A stretch of DNA of 64,000 nt from Lactobacillaceae bacterium. GTDB lineage: Bacteria; Pseudomonadota; Alphaproteobacteria; RF32; CAG-239. The notes below the pieces were generated by a model. The model was not told the DNA's origin. It saw only the letters and a list, made by a program, of their open reading frames with translations, and did no database searches. The stretch spans positions 21,450 to 85,449 of the forward strand of contig JAISVX010000005.1 in the NCBI GenBank assembly GCA_031271345.1. Direction: 5' to 3'. This document shows, piece by piece, positions 1 through 7,455 of the stretch; position 1 is the first letter of the stretch; every line of letters starts with the position of its first letter. The translations under genes and the position numbers were made by a program.

Positions 1-124
1 AATGGTGCGCGGAAGCGTTCGCGCCGAAGGTTCGTCTGGATGTATCTCCGTATGGGATAAGCAGGAAATTTTTAAACTTGATTCGTTGCTGCCCGTCGGT
101 ACCCGCGTTTTTATCAGAGAATAA
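1..124 (+). CDS. L,D-transpeptidase-like protein, C-terminal fragment
   Basis: Frame 2 is open from the window edge to a TAA at 122-124 and encodes about 40 residues containing GSSGCISVW and then LLPVGTRVFI. This resembles the end of a YkuD-type L,D-transpeptidase, where a (H/S)GC(I/V) segment carries the catalytic cysteine and is followed by a 'GT.V.I' strand. Such enzymes cross-link peptidoglycan or attach lipoproteins to it in the periplasm. The gene begins outside the window. It is followed at once by the hairpin terminator inside the left direct repeat. The family assignment rests on one short motif, so it is moderate only. Confidence 0.5.
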   Translation, partial: MVRGSVRAEGSSGCISVWDKQEIFKLDSLLPVGTRVFIRE

Positions 125-201
125 TAAAAAATCCCTCACAAGGAGGGATTTTTTAATGGTGCCGGCTGAGAGACTCGAACTCCCGACCCACTGATTACAA
201 A
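125..201. repeat. 77-bp direct repeat, distal att site copy of tRNA-Thr 3' end
   Basis: These 77 bases are identical to 4670-4746. They hold a hairpin terminator (AATCCCTC/GAGGGATT) and, on the minus strand, the tRNA-Thr 3' part from the anticodon loop through the T arm and acceptor to CCA. Past base 201 the match to the tRNA stops. This is the usual signature of tyrosine-integrase insertion into the 3' end of a tRNA gene: the intact tRNA stays at one end and the displaced 3' fragment marks the other. Confidence 0.9.
126..158. terminator. Hairpin terminator inside left direct repeat
   Basis: An inverted repeat AAAAAATCCCTC/GAGGGATTTTTT with a short loop and flanking A and T runs can work in both directions. 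It ends the L,D-transpeptidase-like gene on the plus strand. It is the same element that follows the intact tRNA-Thr on the minus strand. Confidence 0.8.
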
Positions 202-327
202 GCACACGCTTTACCAAATTTTTATCTTTATAAAACAAAGAGTTGGCTCATAGATACTTTAGGCTTTTCTAATCGGTATACCACCGAGCTACTACGCCCT
301 AAATGTGTGCTTAAAAACAACAGAACT

Positions 328-1830
328 CTAGGCATTGTTTATAATTTTAGTATGTAGCTGAGTCTTTTGTTGAGTCGATATAACACCCTTTGAATATAAA
401 AATTCTAGATGCTCATCTGTCAATACATTATATTCATCAATCATATTTTCAAATGTTTTGTATTGTATTGCTCCGCGATTCATCAATTCTCTATACATTT
501 CTTGTATAGCTTTTTCTGAACCACGATGGAGTTGTGTATGTGGCGTAGGTCCTAGAACCAATAAATTATCTAATATATCAGGTCCATTTTTGCTAAATTC
601 AATTATATGGTGAGCTTCGACATAATTACGTCCATCAGGTCTTTCAAAAGTATTGGTTCCAGCCTGACATTTGTAATCCTCCCTAATCCTTGCAAGCTCT
701 GCGATAAATTGATTCCTTGCTCTTTTATCGCCTTTCATTGTAGGTTTAGAAATTACTAACTTATTTATTTTCTTAATTAAATCCTGATTAGCAACTAGAG
801 TTTTTAAAGTATCTAAATTGGCTCGAATGAGAACATCTTTCATGGTAGTATCAGAAACACTACCACCATCTAAATCCAAATCATTAATAATCTTATTTAG
901 ATCTAAAATAGATGCAGGCAAATCACCTAGTAAATTTTTAGCATGATCAGTTAAGGAATAAGTTTCATCTGCTCTATTGATAGAAATTAAGCCAAAAGCT
1001 TCTAAAAATATAAGATATGTTTGAAATTTAAACCATGGTTCTTGAGATGTTCTGTAGGTAAATAATGACTTATCATTATTTACCCATCCCATCTCTTTGA
1101 AAAACTGTTGCTGTTGTCCATTCCTATTTGTGGATGTAAGCCATCGACCAATATCTAAGGCTCGTTGCAAAATAAGATTTTCAAATTGCATACTATCGAT
1201 GCGACCAAGCAATATAGAAAGTTCAAAATCAGTAACCGAACGGTTAATCTCTTTCATATATTTTAGAATAGCTAATGTAGGATGATAATTAGCATCGGCG
1301 CGTATTGTTTCTATACCAGTTAGGTTTTTTATTAAATCATTATTTTTTATATTTATATCTAGGCTGATATTTTCCAGAAAAGTTGAAATTTGTTCTTGTT
1401 CAAGGACTACGAATGCCATACATCTGTCAAAATCAATAACTTTCTTTTGCCTGGATATTGATTTTATCATGCCCCAAAAAGCACAAGCTCCCATAAGATG
1501 TCTAAACATACGACCAGCTTCGTCGTAATGGACATCAAGATTTCTATATTTTAGATATTCATTCTCAAAATTTATATCTCTAAATTTTATATGTTCAATA
1601 TTTTTAAGGCAAGCTTCAGAAATAAGTCCCATTATCTCTTTATAGTTATTACCATTGGAAGCAACATCATTTTTTATTAACAATAGGTAAGAAGCCAAGA
1701 CTTGTAATTTATGCAAATAGTTTCTAGAGAAAGTATCTCTAGGCATATTGATTACTTGATTATGAAAAGTAGTAAAGCCAGTTATTGTATCAACATAAGA
1801 CTTATAATAGCTTCTAACGGAACCCGGCAT
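328..1830 (-). CDS. HNH restriction endonuclease of the island R-M system
   Basis: This 500-residue protein ends in an HNH nuclease motif at about residues 400-450: a cysteine-containing segment, EAHHIIEF, then DNLLVLGP and HTQLHRG. The His pair, the Asn and the last His are the expected beta-beta-alpha-metal residues. The long N-terminal part is not recognised and probably recognises DNA. The gene starts 2 bp after the stop of the upstream methyltransferase, so it is translated from the same mRNA and last in order, as expected for a nuclease that must not precede its methylases. A type II-like restriction role is inferred from motif plus context. It could also act as a modification-dependent nuclease. 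Confidence 0.75.
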   Translation of the reverse strand: MPGSVRSYYKSYVDTITGFTTFHNQVINMPRDTFSRNYLHKLQVLASYLLLIKNDVASNGNNYKEIMGLISEACLKNIEHIKFRDINFENEYLKYRNLDVHYDEAGRMFRHLMGACAFWGMIKSISRQKKVIDFDRCMAFVVLEQEQISTFLENISLDINIKNNDLIKNLTGIETIRADANYHPTLAILKYMKEINRSVTDFELSILLGRIDSMQFENLILQRALDIGRWLTSTNRNGQQQQFFKEMGWVNNDKSLFTYRTSQEPWFKFQTYLIFLEAFGLISINRADETYSLTDHAKNLLGDLPASILDLNKIINDLDLDGGSVSDTTMKDVLIRANLDTLKTLVANQDLIKKINKLVISKPTMKGDKRARNQFIAELARIREDYKCQAGTNTFERPDGRNYVEAHHIIEFSKNGPDILDNLLVLGPTPHTQLHRGSEKAIQEMYRELMNRGAIQYKTFENMIDEYNVLTDEHLEFLYSKGVISTQQKTQLHTKIINNA

Positions 1831-1832
1831 AA

Positions 1833-2675
1833 TTATACTCCTGCTTTTCTGAAATTTATAATATTCTGATGCATATGGTTTATTTTAAAAGAATAGGGAT
1901 AGCCAAAAGGATATAGAGGCTTGTTATCTTGCAATAGGGCTATTGTGCCAACAAATTCGAATCCTATTTCAGTCATAAGTTTTACAATATCTGCCTGCAC
2001 ACAAATTTCTTTTTTATCAACTGTGAAATCGCTTATTATTATTGAACAATATTTATCATTTCTCAGACGATTAAAGCAATGTTTCATAACTTTTTTAAGA
2101 AGTTTTAGAAAATCTTCATAAGTATCTTGATTGCCTAAATCATTTTTATTATCAGAGTAGTATTCAACACCAATCCTTGAGCCACTTCTAAAGCCTTTGG
2201 CAGAGGAGTCTTTTCTTAAGCCCTTGGCATTGTTTTTTAAAATATTGTGATATGGGGGAGAAGTTATTACAAAATCCACCGATTCTATATTGCGTAGTTT
2301 TTCTGTAGAATCGCCAACGATATATTTATAATCTTTATTTTCTTGCATACCTTTTTTTGCGAATCGCTCAGTAGCAAGTTTTTTATATTCGTTACTTAAA
2401 TCAATTCCAATAGATAAGCGTTTTAGATTATAAGCGGCAATAGAGGTTGTGCCGGAGCCCATAAACGGGTCTAAAATAACCATACCTTCCTTTGTAAACA
2501 AGGAAATCATTTTTTCAACATCTTTAATTAAAAATGGAGCGGGATGCTTAAATGCATCTTTGTCATCAGCACACTTCTCGGAAAACAAGAAGCTTTTTGT
2601 TAGTTTTAGCCATTCTGTTCCGGTTAAATTGTTTAGTTTATTTCTTGAATCATATTTTCCCTTTGATTCGGTCAT
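1833..2675 (-). CDS. DNA methyltransferase (N4-cytosine or N6-adenine)
   Basis: At 280 residues, this protein carries the AdoMet-binding motif I as DPFMGSGTTS (about residues 69-78), followed by the catalytic motif IV TSPPYHNIL (about 138-146). SPPY is typical of N4-cytosine methylases but is also found in some N6-adenine enzymes. Its start codon overlaps the stop of the preceding methyltransferase in a TAATG, which indicates translational coupling. It is the middle gene of the three-gene R-M operon and should protect host DNA from the HNH nuclease. Confidence 0.85.
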   Translation of the reverse strand: MTESKGKYDSRNKLNNLTGTEWLKLTKSFLFSEKCADDKDAFKHPAPFLIKDVEKMISLFTKEGMVILDPFMGSGTTSIAAYNLKRLSIGIDLSNEYKKLATERFAKKGMQENKDYKYIVGDSTEKLRNIESVDFVITSPPYHNILKNNAKGLRKDSSAKGFRSGSRIGVEYYSDNKNDLGNQDTYEDFLKLLKKVMKHCFNRLRNDKYCSIIISDFTVDKKEICVQADIVKLMTEIGFEFVGTIALLQDNKPLYPFGYPYSFKINHMHQNIINFRKAGV

Positions 2676-4177
2676 TACACAGCCCCTTCCATCTGTACAT
2701 CCGACCTTCCTAATGACAGATAGAAATCTGTTATTCCCAAGCCTAATTTATCACAAATATTGGCTTCGCTTGACCTTTTATTTTTTTGGTGCAATTTTTC
2801 TTTCAAAACCATTTTTGATTTATTGATTGCCGCCTCAAGGGCTAACCAATCATTATCATCATTGCTGTTGAATGTTAAGATCATTGTTCCATCGGGATAT
2901 AACAATAGCTGACAATTACTCAATACGCTCGTCATATCCGATATATATTGGCTGTAGTCTTTGTTTTTATTAACAATGATTTCTTTATTCAAAGATGTCT
3001 TATATTTATCGGAATATCTCTCAAGCCATACATTCCAAACTTGTGATAATTCCCCATATTGGATTATGGATCCATACGGTGGATCTGTTAAAACTAGTTG
3101 CGGTTTAAATCCAGAAGTTATTTCTTTGCTATCTTGCAGCAGGACAATTCCGTCAACTTTATCAATATCTTTTAAATCGGTAGAATATGTGTATTTGGGC
3201 AGATATGTATTACGAGACTTCAAACATTTAATAACACCAGAGTTTCCAAATATTGCTCTTTCAAACTGTATAGCAGGGTTTTGTTCCATAAAAGATTTCA
3301 GCCCTAAGTACGCAGGCCGCCCCCAACTTGTTGACAGAGGCCTGTTTGTTTTCTCACTTCTCAAAGCACACATTTTTGTTGTTAAGTGCAAAATTTGCAT
3401 AAAGGCAAACATTAACGCATCTTTTTCTACTACATTGAGATTATTTATTTCATCAAATATAAATGATAAAATTTCCAAATTGCGAGCAGTCCATAAATTA
3501 GCTATATTCTTTCCGCCAACTGTTTTTATAAACGATGGGGATATTGAAGACAAAACCTTCATATCGTAATTTGGTTTCCATAAATTGAAACTTTCAAAAC
3601 TGATATTTCCTTCATACTTGTCCGTGGTAGTCCTACCACAATGCTCACATTTATATGAGAGCGCAAAAGGAGTCGTGCCTTCGACTCTATAATTATAAAT
3701 ATCCGTTTCTTTCGCACATCTGGAGCAAACCGTTCTGAAGTTTTGTTTGTATAGTGGGCTATCTTTGAGTTTATCGACAATATATTTAGCTAGATTAGCA
3801 ACTTTATTTAAGTTGAATTGTTTTGAATATGTATCAACCAAAAATAGAGTTATCGGATTTATATCGGCTACAACAGGTTTCCTGCCGGTTTTTATGGATT
3901 CAAAAAATGTTAAGGCGCTACCCGCGAATGGATCATATACCGTATCATTGATATTTGTATTGCGGACAATTATCTCCCGCCAAATATTATGTGGCTTTTT
4001 TCCCCAATATTTTAACCCTCTGTATAAAGTAGGCCTAGTTGCCTCTTCCATATCATGTGGCAGAATAGAGTTTATACGGGTCAGCCTAGATTCCGTCTTT
4101 GTTTTCTTAATTTTATCTATAAAAACATTCGCTTTTTGCGACATTTCTGCCCCGACTCTTTGTGTAAATTTCTTCAT
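2675..4177 (-). CDS. Large DNA methyltransferase with inserted zinc ribbon
   Basis: This 500-residue protein has motif I DPFAGSALTF near residue 80 and motif IV LTDPPYGS near residue 355. Between them lies a CxxC...CxxC zinc-ribbon-like insert (CSRC ... CEHC, about 148-176). This layout fits the N4/N6 DNA methylase family with a split catalytic core. It is the first gene of the R-M operon. The start at 4177 gives the longest protein; an internal ATG 11 codons later (MSQKAN) is an alternative. Two methyltransferases with one nuclease suggest strand-specific modification of an asymmetric site, or one partner of another function. Confidence 0.8.
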   Translation of the reverse strand: MKKFTQRVGAEMSQKANVFIDKIKKTKTESRLTRINSILPHDMEEATRPTLYRGLKYWGKKPHNIWREIIVRNTNINDTVYDPFAGSALTFFESIKTGRKPVVADINPITLFLVDTYSKQFNLNKVANLAKYIVDKLKDSPLYKQNFRTVCSRCAKETDIYNYRVEGTTPFALSYKCEHCGRTTTDKYEGNISFESFNLWKPNYDMKVLSSISPSFIKTVGGKNIANLWTARNLEILSFIFDEINNLNVVEKDALMFAFMQILHLTTKMCALRSEKTNRPLSTSWGRPAYLGLKSFMEQNPAIQFERAIFGNSGVIKCLKSRNTYLPKYTYSTDLKDIDKVDGIVLLQDSKEITSGFKPQLVLTDPPYGSIIQYGELSQVWNVWLERYSDKYKTSLNKEIIVNKNKDYSQYISDMTSVLSNCQLLLYPDGTMILTFNSNDDNDWLALEAAINKSKMVLKEKLHQKNKRSSEANICDKLGLGITDFYLSLGRSDVQMEGAV

Positions 4178-4525
4178 AAACTTCTCTACAAATTTTTATA
4201 CATTATTAAAAAAGAAATATCTACAAGATTAATTAGCCTGTATACATTTCCCATTTAGTTCTATTTTTGTTCTAGCATAAGTTTACTTAATAGTATATTA
4301 AAAAATATAATCAACATTATATTTTCTTAGTTTATTTGTGTAAATCAATAAGTTAGATAAGCGGCGCTGTTTTTTAATCGCCAACCCATTGATTATATTG
4401 TGTTTTTTGCCAACTTTGGTATCTCGAAGTGGTATTTTTTGGTATTTTCAGGTCAAAATTTGTTGATTTTGATAAATTTTACAAAACTTAAAAATGCAAA
4501 AACCCTTGATTTACAAGGGCTTTGG

Positions 4526-4546
4526 AATGGTGCCGATTGAGAGACT
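4526..4546 (-). repeat. Degenerate second tRNA 3'-end fragment
   Basis: Read on the minus strand this is AGTCTCTCAATCGGCACCA, differing from the tRNA-Thr 3' end only at the GC/AT position inside the acceptor. A hairpin with CCCTTG/CAAGGG lies beside it at 4503-4519, as a terminator follows the real tRNA. It may be the scar of an earlier insertion at the same site. Confidence 0.5.
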
Positions 4547-4669
4547 GCGCCGTTACGAAAGCTAAAGCTTTCTACTTGCGCGAACAACTAAGTTGTGCTT
4601 CGGCTCCGCCTTGCAAGACTAAGAGAAGTTTCAAACTCCCTCGGAAGTTCGTACCTCAGCATGGACCAT

Positions 4670-4746
4670 TAAAAAATCCCTCACAAGGAGGGATTTTTTA
4701 ATGGTGCCGGCTGAGAGACTCGAACTCCCGACCCACTGATTACAAA
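4670..4746. repeat. 77-bp direct repeat, tRNA-proximal att site
   Basis: Exact partner of 125-201. It covers the terminator and the tRNA-Thr sequence from the anticodon loop to CCA, so the integrated element regenerated an intact tRNA. Confidence 0.9.
4671..4701 (-). terminator. tRNA-Thr terminator
   Basis: A hairpin AATCCCTC/GAGGGATT with a T run lies directly after the tRNA CCA end on the minus strand. It is contained in the repeat and therefore duplicated at the far end of the island. Confidence 0.8.
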
Positions 4747-4777
4747 TCAGTAGCTCTACCAACTGAGCTAAGCCGGC
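4702..4777 (-). tRNA. tRNA-Thr (anticodon TGT)
   Basis: A full cloverleaf can be folded by eye: acceptor GCCGGCT/AGCCGGC, D arm GCTC..GAGC, anticodon arm ACTGA-TTTGTAA-TCAGT, and T arm GGGAG-TTCGAGT-CTCTC. The 3' CCA is encoded. The loop TTTGTAA gives anticodon TGT, which reads ACA threonine codons. It is the integration target of the R-M island. Confidence 0.93.
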
Positions 4778-4910
4778 GGCAACGTGGTTTTTATATATAA
4801 AACTTCTTTCCTTGTCAATACAAAAAGTTATCATTTCTATAAAATATTTTACATTTGACCAAGCCGGCTCTTTGTAATACCATTTTACATATTTTCTATG
4901 GAGAAAGAAA

Positions 4911-5693
4911 TTGAGAAAATACGGCGTAAAACTTTGGTCATCAAACATAATAAAAAGCCCTGATTTGGTCAAAGATATTGCCAAAGCAGTCAACGGCGGA
5001 GTTTTTGACTTTGTCGAGCTTTTTGCCGTGCCTGACACTTTTGATGAGACCGCCAAAAATCTTTTTAACCTGCTTCATAAAGCAAAAGTAAACATTCACG
5101 CTTCGCACAGCGGTTTTGGTTTTGACACGGGAAACAAAGAAAAATTAAACCAAAACTTAAAACAATTTAATGAAGCCCAAAGATTTGCCGACTTGTTTAA
5201 CTCTCCGATAATCGTTACGCATACCGGCATGGGAAACTTGCCGGAAAATATTGAGGAAACCATAAGGCAGTTCAAGACGTTCAATGATAAAAGAATTGCC
5301 GTTGAGAACCTCCCTTCATACTGCTCGGACACCTATCTTCCCCTTCATGGAATTACTCCCGAAGAAATAAAATATATCAAAAATGAAGCCGGCTGCATGT
5401 TTTGTTTTGATTTTTCTCACGCAATATGTGCCGCCCACGCTCTTAAAATGGATAAGTTTGAAGCATTAAAAGGATACGCGGATATAAACCCAAGCGTTTA
5501 TCATATCAGCGACGGAGATTTTAACAGTGATTTTGACGCGCACGACCATTTTGGAGAAGGAAATTATCCCATAAAAGAAATCGTTGAAAAATATTCTGCA
5601 AACGACGCTTTACTGACAATTGAAACAGGCAGAGATATGCCTACGGGAGTTGAGCCATGGGTTAAAGATATGAATTATTTGAAAAATATTTAA
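4911..5693 (+). CDS. Sugar phosphate isomerase/epimerase-like TIM-barrel protein
   Basis: This 260-residue protein has the look of the xylose isomerase-like/AP endonuclease family 2 barrel. Metal-site-like segments are HASHSGFG, IVTHTG, IAVENL, CFDFSHA, HISDGD and LLTIETG, spaced along the chain as in metal-dependent sugar isomerases. The substrate cannot be told from sequence. The start is a TTG preceded by GGAG ten bases upstream; the nearby ATG at 4898 is out of frame. It runs away from the tRNA-Thr gene and appears monocistronic. Confidence 0.7.
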   Translation: MRKYGVKLWSSNIIKSPDLVKDIAKAVNGGVFDFVELFAVPDTFDETAKNLFNLLHKAKVNIHASHSGFGFDTGNKEKLNQNLKQFNEAQRFADLFNSPIIVTHTGMGNLPENIEETIRQFKTFNDKRIAVENLPSYCSDTYLPLHGITPEEIKYIKNEAGCMFCFDFSHAICAAHALKMDKFEALKGYADINPSVYHISDGDFNSDFDAHDHFGEGNYPIKEIVEKYSANDALLTIETGRDMPTGVEPWVKDMNYLKNI

Positions 5694-5726
5694 AATCAGT
5701 GTTGCGAATAAAAGATAAAAATGCTA

Positions 5727-5755
5727 TTGACTTACCAATAATTTTTATTTTTTGC
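5727..5755 (+). promoter_or_regulatory. Possible pyrE promoter
   Basis: TTGACT is present as a -35 element, but the position 17 bases on (TTTTGC) is a poor -10. About 50 further bases lead to the pyrE ATG with no Shine-Dalgarno sequence. The site is weak and offered mainly for comparison with the other cassette promoters. Confidence 0.3.
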
Positions 5756-5806
5756 ACATTATTGAGTTAGTTAAAATAAAGTTTAATCTTTTAAAACCCT
5801 AAAGTT

Positions 5807-6460
5807 ATGTTTAGTAAAAAAATTGCTGAAAGCCTTTTAAAAAACAAGGCCGTAACCCTGCACCCGACGGAACCAGCGCAATGGACTTCCGGGCAGCTGA
5901 CCCCGATTTACTGCAACAACAGAAAAAACACTTTCTACGTGAAAGACCGAAAACTGATTGTTATGCAGTTAGCCTCCCGCATAAGAGAACAGTATCCCGA
6001 AACGGAAGTTATTGCCGGAGTAGCGAATGCAGGAACACCGTGGGGCGCAATGGTTGCCTATGAAATGGAGCTGCCTTACATCAGCGCCCGCGGAGAAGAA
6101 AAGAAACACGGAGCCAAAGGCAAAATCGAAGGCGAAGTGTGTCCTGGAAAAAAGGTCTTTGTTGTCGAAGACCTAATCTCTACCGGAGGTTCCAGCATAA
6201 AAGCTATCGACGCGCTGGAACAGTCTGGGTTTGAGGTTATCGGCTTGGGAGCCATTTTCACTTATGAGTTCCCGAAGGCGACCGAAATCCTGAATGAGAC
6301 AATCGGCTCAGCACATTTCGCCCTGTCCTCCTACGGTACCCTGATTGACGTGGCGCTGGAAACGGAATACATCAATCACGACCAGTACCGAATGCTTCTG
6401 GACTGGAAAACCGACCCCAACAAGTGGAGTTCTGACCGAGGCGGTCCCGAGATGTTGTAG
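5807..6460 (+). CDS. pyrE: Orotate phosphoribosyltransferase
   Basis: This 217-residue protein converts orotate and PRPP to OMP in pyrimidine synthesis in the cytosol. It shows the PRPP-binding loop VFVVEDLISTGGSS near residue 121, the early substrate segment SGQLTPIYCNNR, and the flexible catalytic loop RGEEKKHGAKGKIEG. The ATG follows AACCCTAAAGTT, with no Shine-Dalgarno sequence. The coding region is visibly richer in G+C than its neighbours. It faces pyrF across a shared terminator, so the last two steps of UMP synthesis sit side by side but are transcribed separately. Likely laterally acquired. Confidence 0.9.
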   Translation: MFSKKIAESLLKNKAVTLHPTEPAQWTSGQLTPIYCNNRKNTFYVKDRKLIVMQLASRIREQYPETEVIAGVANAGTPWGAMVAYEMELPYISARGEEKKHGAKGKIEGEVCPGKKVFVVEDLISTGGSSIKAIDALEQSGFEVIGLGAIFTYEFPKATEILNETIGSAHFALSSYGTLIDVALETEYINHDQYRMLLDWKTDPNKWSSDRGGPEML

Positions 6461-6485
6461 AAAGATTTAATCTTTAAACGCGGAC

Positions 6486-6520
6486 GAGTGCAAACCAATT
6501 GGTTTGCACTCGTTGTTTTT
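6486..6520. terminator. Bidirectional terminator between pyrE and pyrF
   Basis: A long perfect palindrome, GAGTGCAAACC-AATT-GGTTTGCACTC, is followed by a T run on the plus strand. It lies in the short gap between the convergent pyrE and pyrF genes. Confidence 0.85.
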
Positions 6521-6535
6521 TAACCGTATTATCGG

Positions 6536-7354
6536 TTAAATCTCCGCGTCTTCAAGGAGCAGATTCATCTCCTCCTGAAGCGCTTTCGCTTCCATTGCCG
6601 CCCTTGTGGCAAAGTCTTCGCATTTCGAGGCATATATTATGCCGCGGGAAGAGTTTACCAGAAGACCGCACTGCGAATTCATCCCGTATTTCGCCACTTC
6701 CCGCAAACTTCCTCCCTGCGCGCCGACACCGGGGACGAGCAAGAAATGGTTCGGAACGATACGGCGAATTCCTTCGAGCATTTGCGCTTTTGTGGCTCCG
6801 ACAACATACATCATGTTGTCTTCGTTTCCCCACTCCTTCGACGTTTGGAGGACTTTCTCGTAAAAAGCGCAGCCAACCGCATCGGTTTGCATTTGAAAAT
6901 CATCGGAACCTTCGTTTGAGGTAAGCGCCAGCAAAACGGCGAACTTGTCTTCAAACTTAAGGAACGGAGCGACGCTGTCTTTGCCCATATAAGGCGCGAC
7001 CGTCACTGCGTCTGCCGGCAGATTTTCAAAAAACGTTTTGGCATACATTTCGCTGGTGTTTCCAATGTCTCCGCGCTTTGCATCGGCAATAACGAAGATT
7101 TCGGGGTAGTTTTCCTTGATGTACCCGATTGTACGTTTTAAAACATCCCAGCCGTACGTCCCCATGCTTTCGTAGAAAGCCACATTAGGCTTGAAGCAAA
7201 CCGCATACGGAGCGGTCGCGTCGATGATTGCCTGGTTGAAACCGAGCATGTCGCCGTCAAGACATTCGGGGATTTTTTTCACATCCGTGTCAAGACCAAC
7301 ACAAAGGAATGATCTCTTTGCAATGATTTGTTCAAATAACGCTTGTTTGTTCAT
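6536..7354 (-). CDS. pyrF: Orotidine 5'-phosphate decarboxylase
   Basis: The 272-residue enzyme makes UMP from OMP. Visible motifs are FLCVGLDTD near the start, the catalytic [14 protein letters not shown] (Asp-x-Lys-x2-Asp), [10 protein letters not shown] and [11 protein letters not shown]. The length and motif set fit the longer 'type 2' form common in Bacteroidetes and actinobacteria rather than the short proteobacterial form; from memory the sequence is close to Bacteroidetes PyrF. G+C is higher than in the flanking ftsI. No Shine-Dalgarno sequence is visible before the ATG. It lies immediately after ftsI in the same direction, where alphaproteobacteria would normally have murE. Confidence 0.9.
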   Translation of the reverse strand: MNKQALFEQIIAKRSFLCVGLDTDVKKIPECLDGDMLGFNQAIIDATAPYAVCFKPNVAFYESMGTYGWDVLKRTIGYIKENYPEIFVIADAKRGDIGNTSEMYAKTFFENLPADAVTVAPYMGKDSVAPFLKFEDKFAVLLALTSNEGSDDFQMQTDAVGCAFYEKVLQTSKEWGNEDNMMYVVGATKAQMLEGIRRIVPNHFLLVPGVGAQGGSLREVAKYGMNSQCGLLVNSSRGIIYASKCEDFATRAAMEAKALQEEMNLLLEDAEI

Positions 7355-7455
7355 CTTAAATGATTTTTTAGTTAGACAATATAAATATTAAAAATAGCTG
7401 ATTGCCATCAACTATATATAAAACATACTAAAAATCAACAGATAAAACTTTTGCC

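Larger units (their letters stand above)
202..4669. mobile_element. Restriction-modification island inserted at tRNA-Thr, no integrase
   Basis: About 4.5 kb lies between the two 77-bp repeats. It holds only one compact minus-strand operon: methyltransferase, methyltransferase, HNH endonuclease. No integrase, relaxase or phage structural gene is visible. The interior is AT-rich. About 500 bases between the operon start and the tRNA (4178-4669) hold no gene but include a degenerate second tRNA 3' end. The boundaries are seen directly; mobilisation in trans or loss of the integrase is inference. Confidence 0.75.

Noticed and set aside
4380-4470. Possible remnant of an integrase at the island end
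   Set aside because: No frame gives a recognisable integrase segment such as the R..HxxR or tyrosine motif.
4631-5056. Minus-strand ORF of 141 codons across tRNA-Thr
   Set aside because: It reads through the tRNA gene, its terminator and the start of the isomerase gene; no domain and no plausible function.
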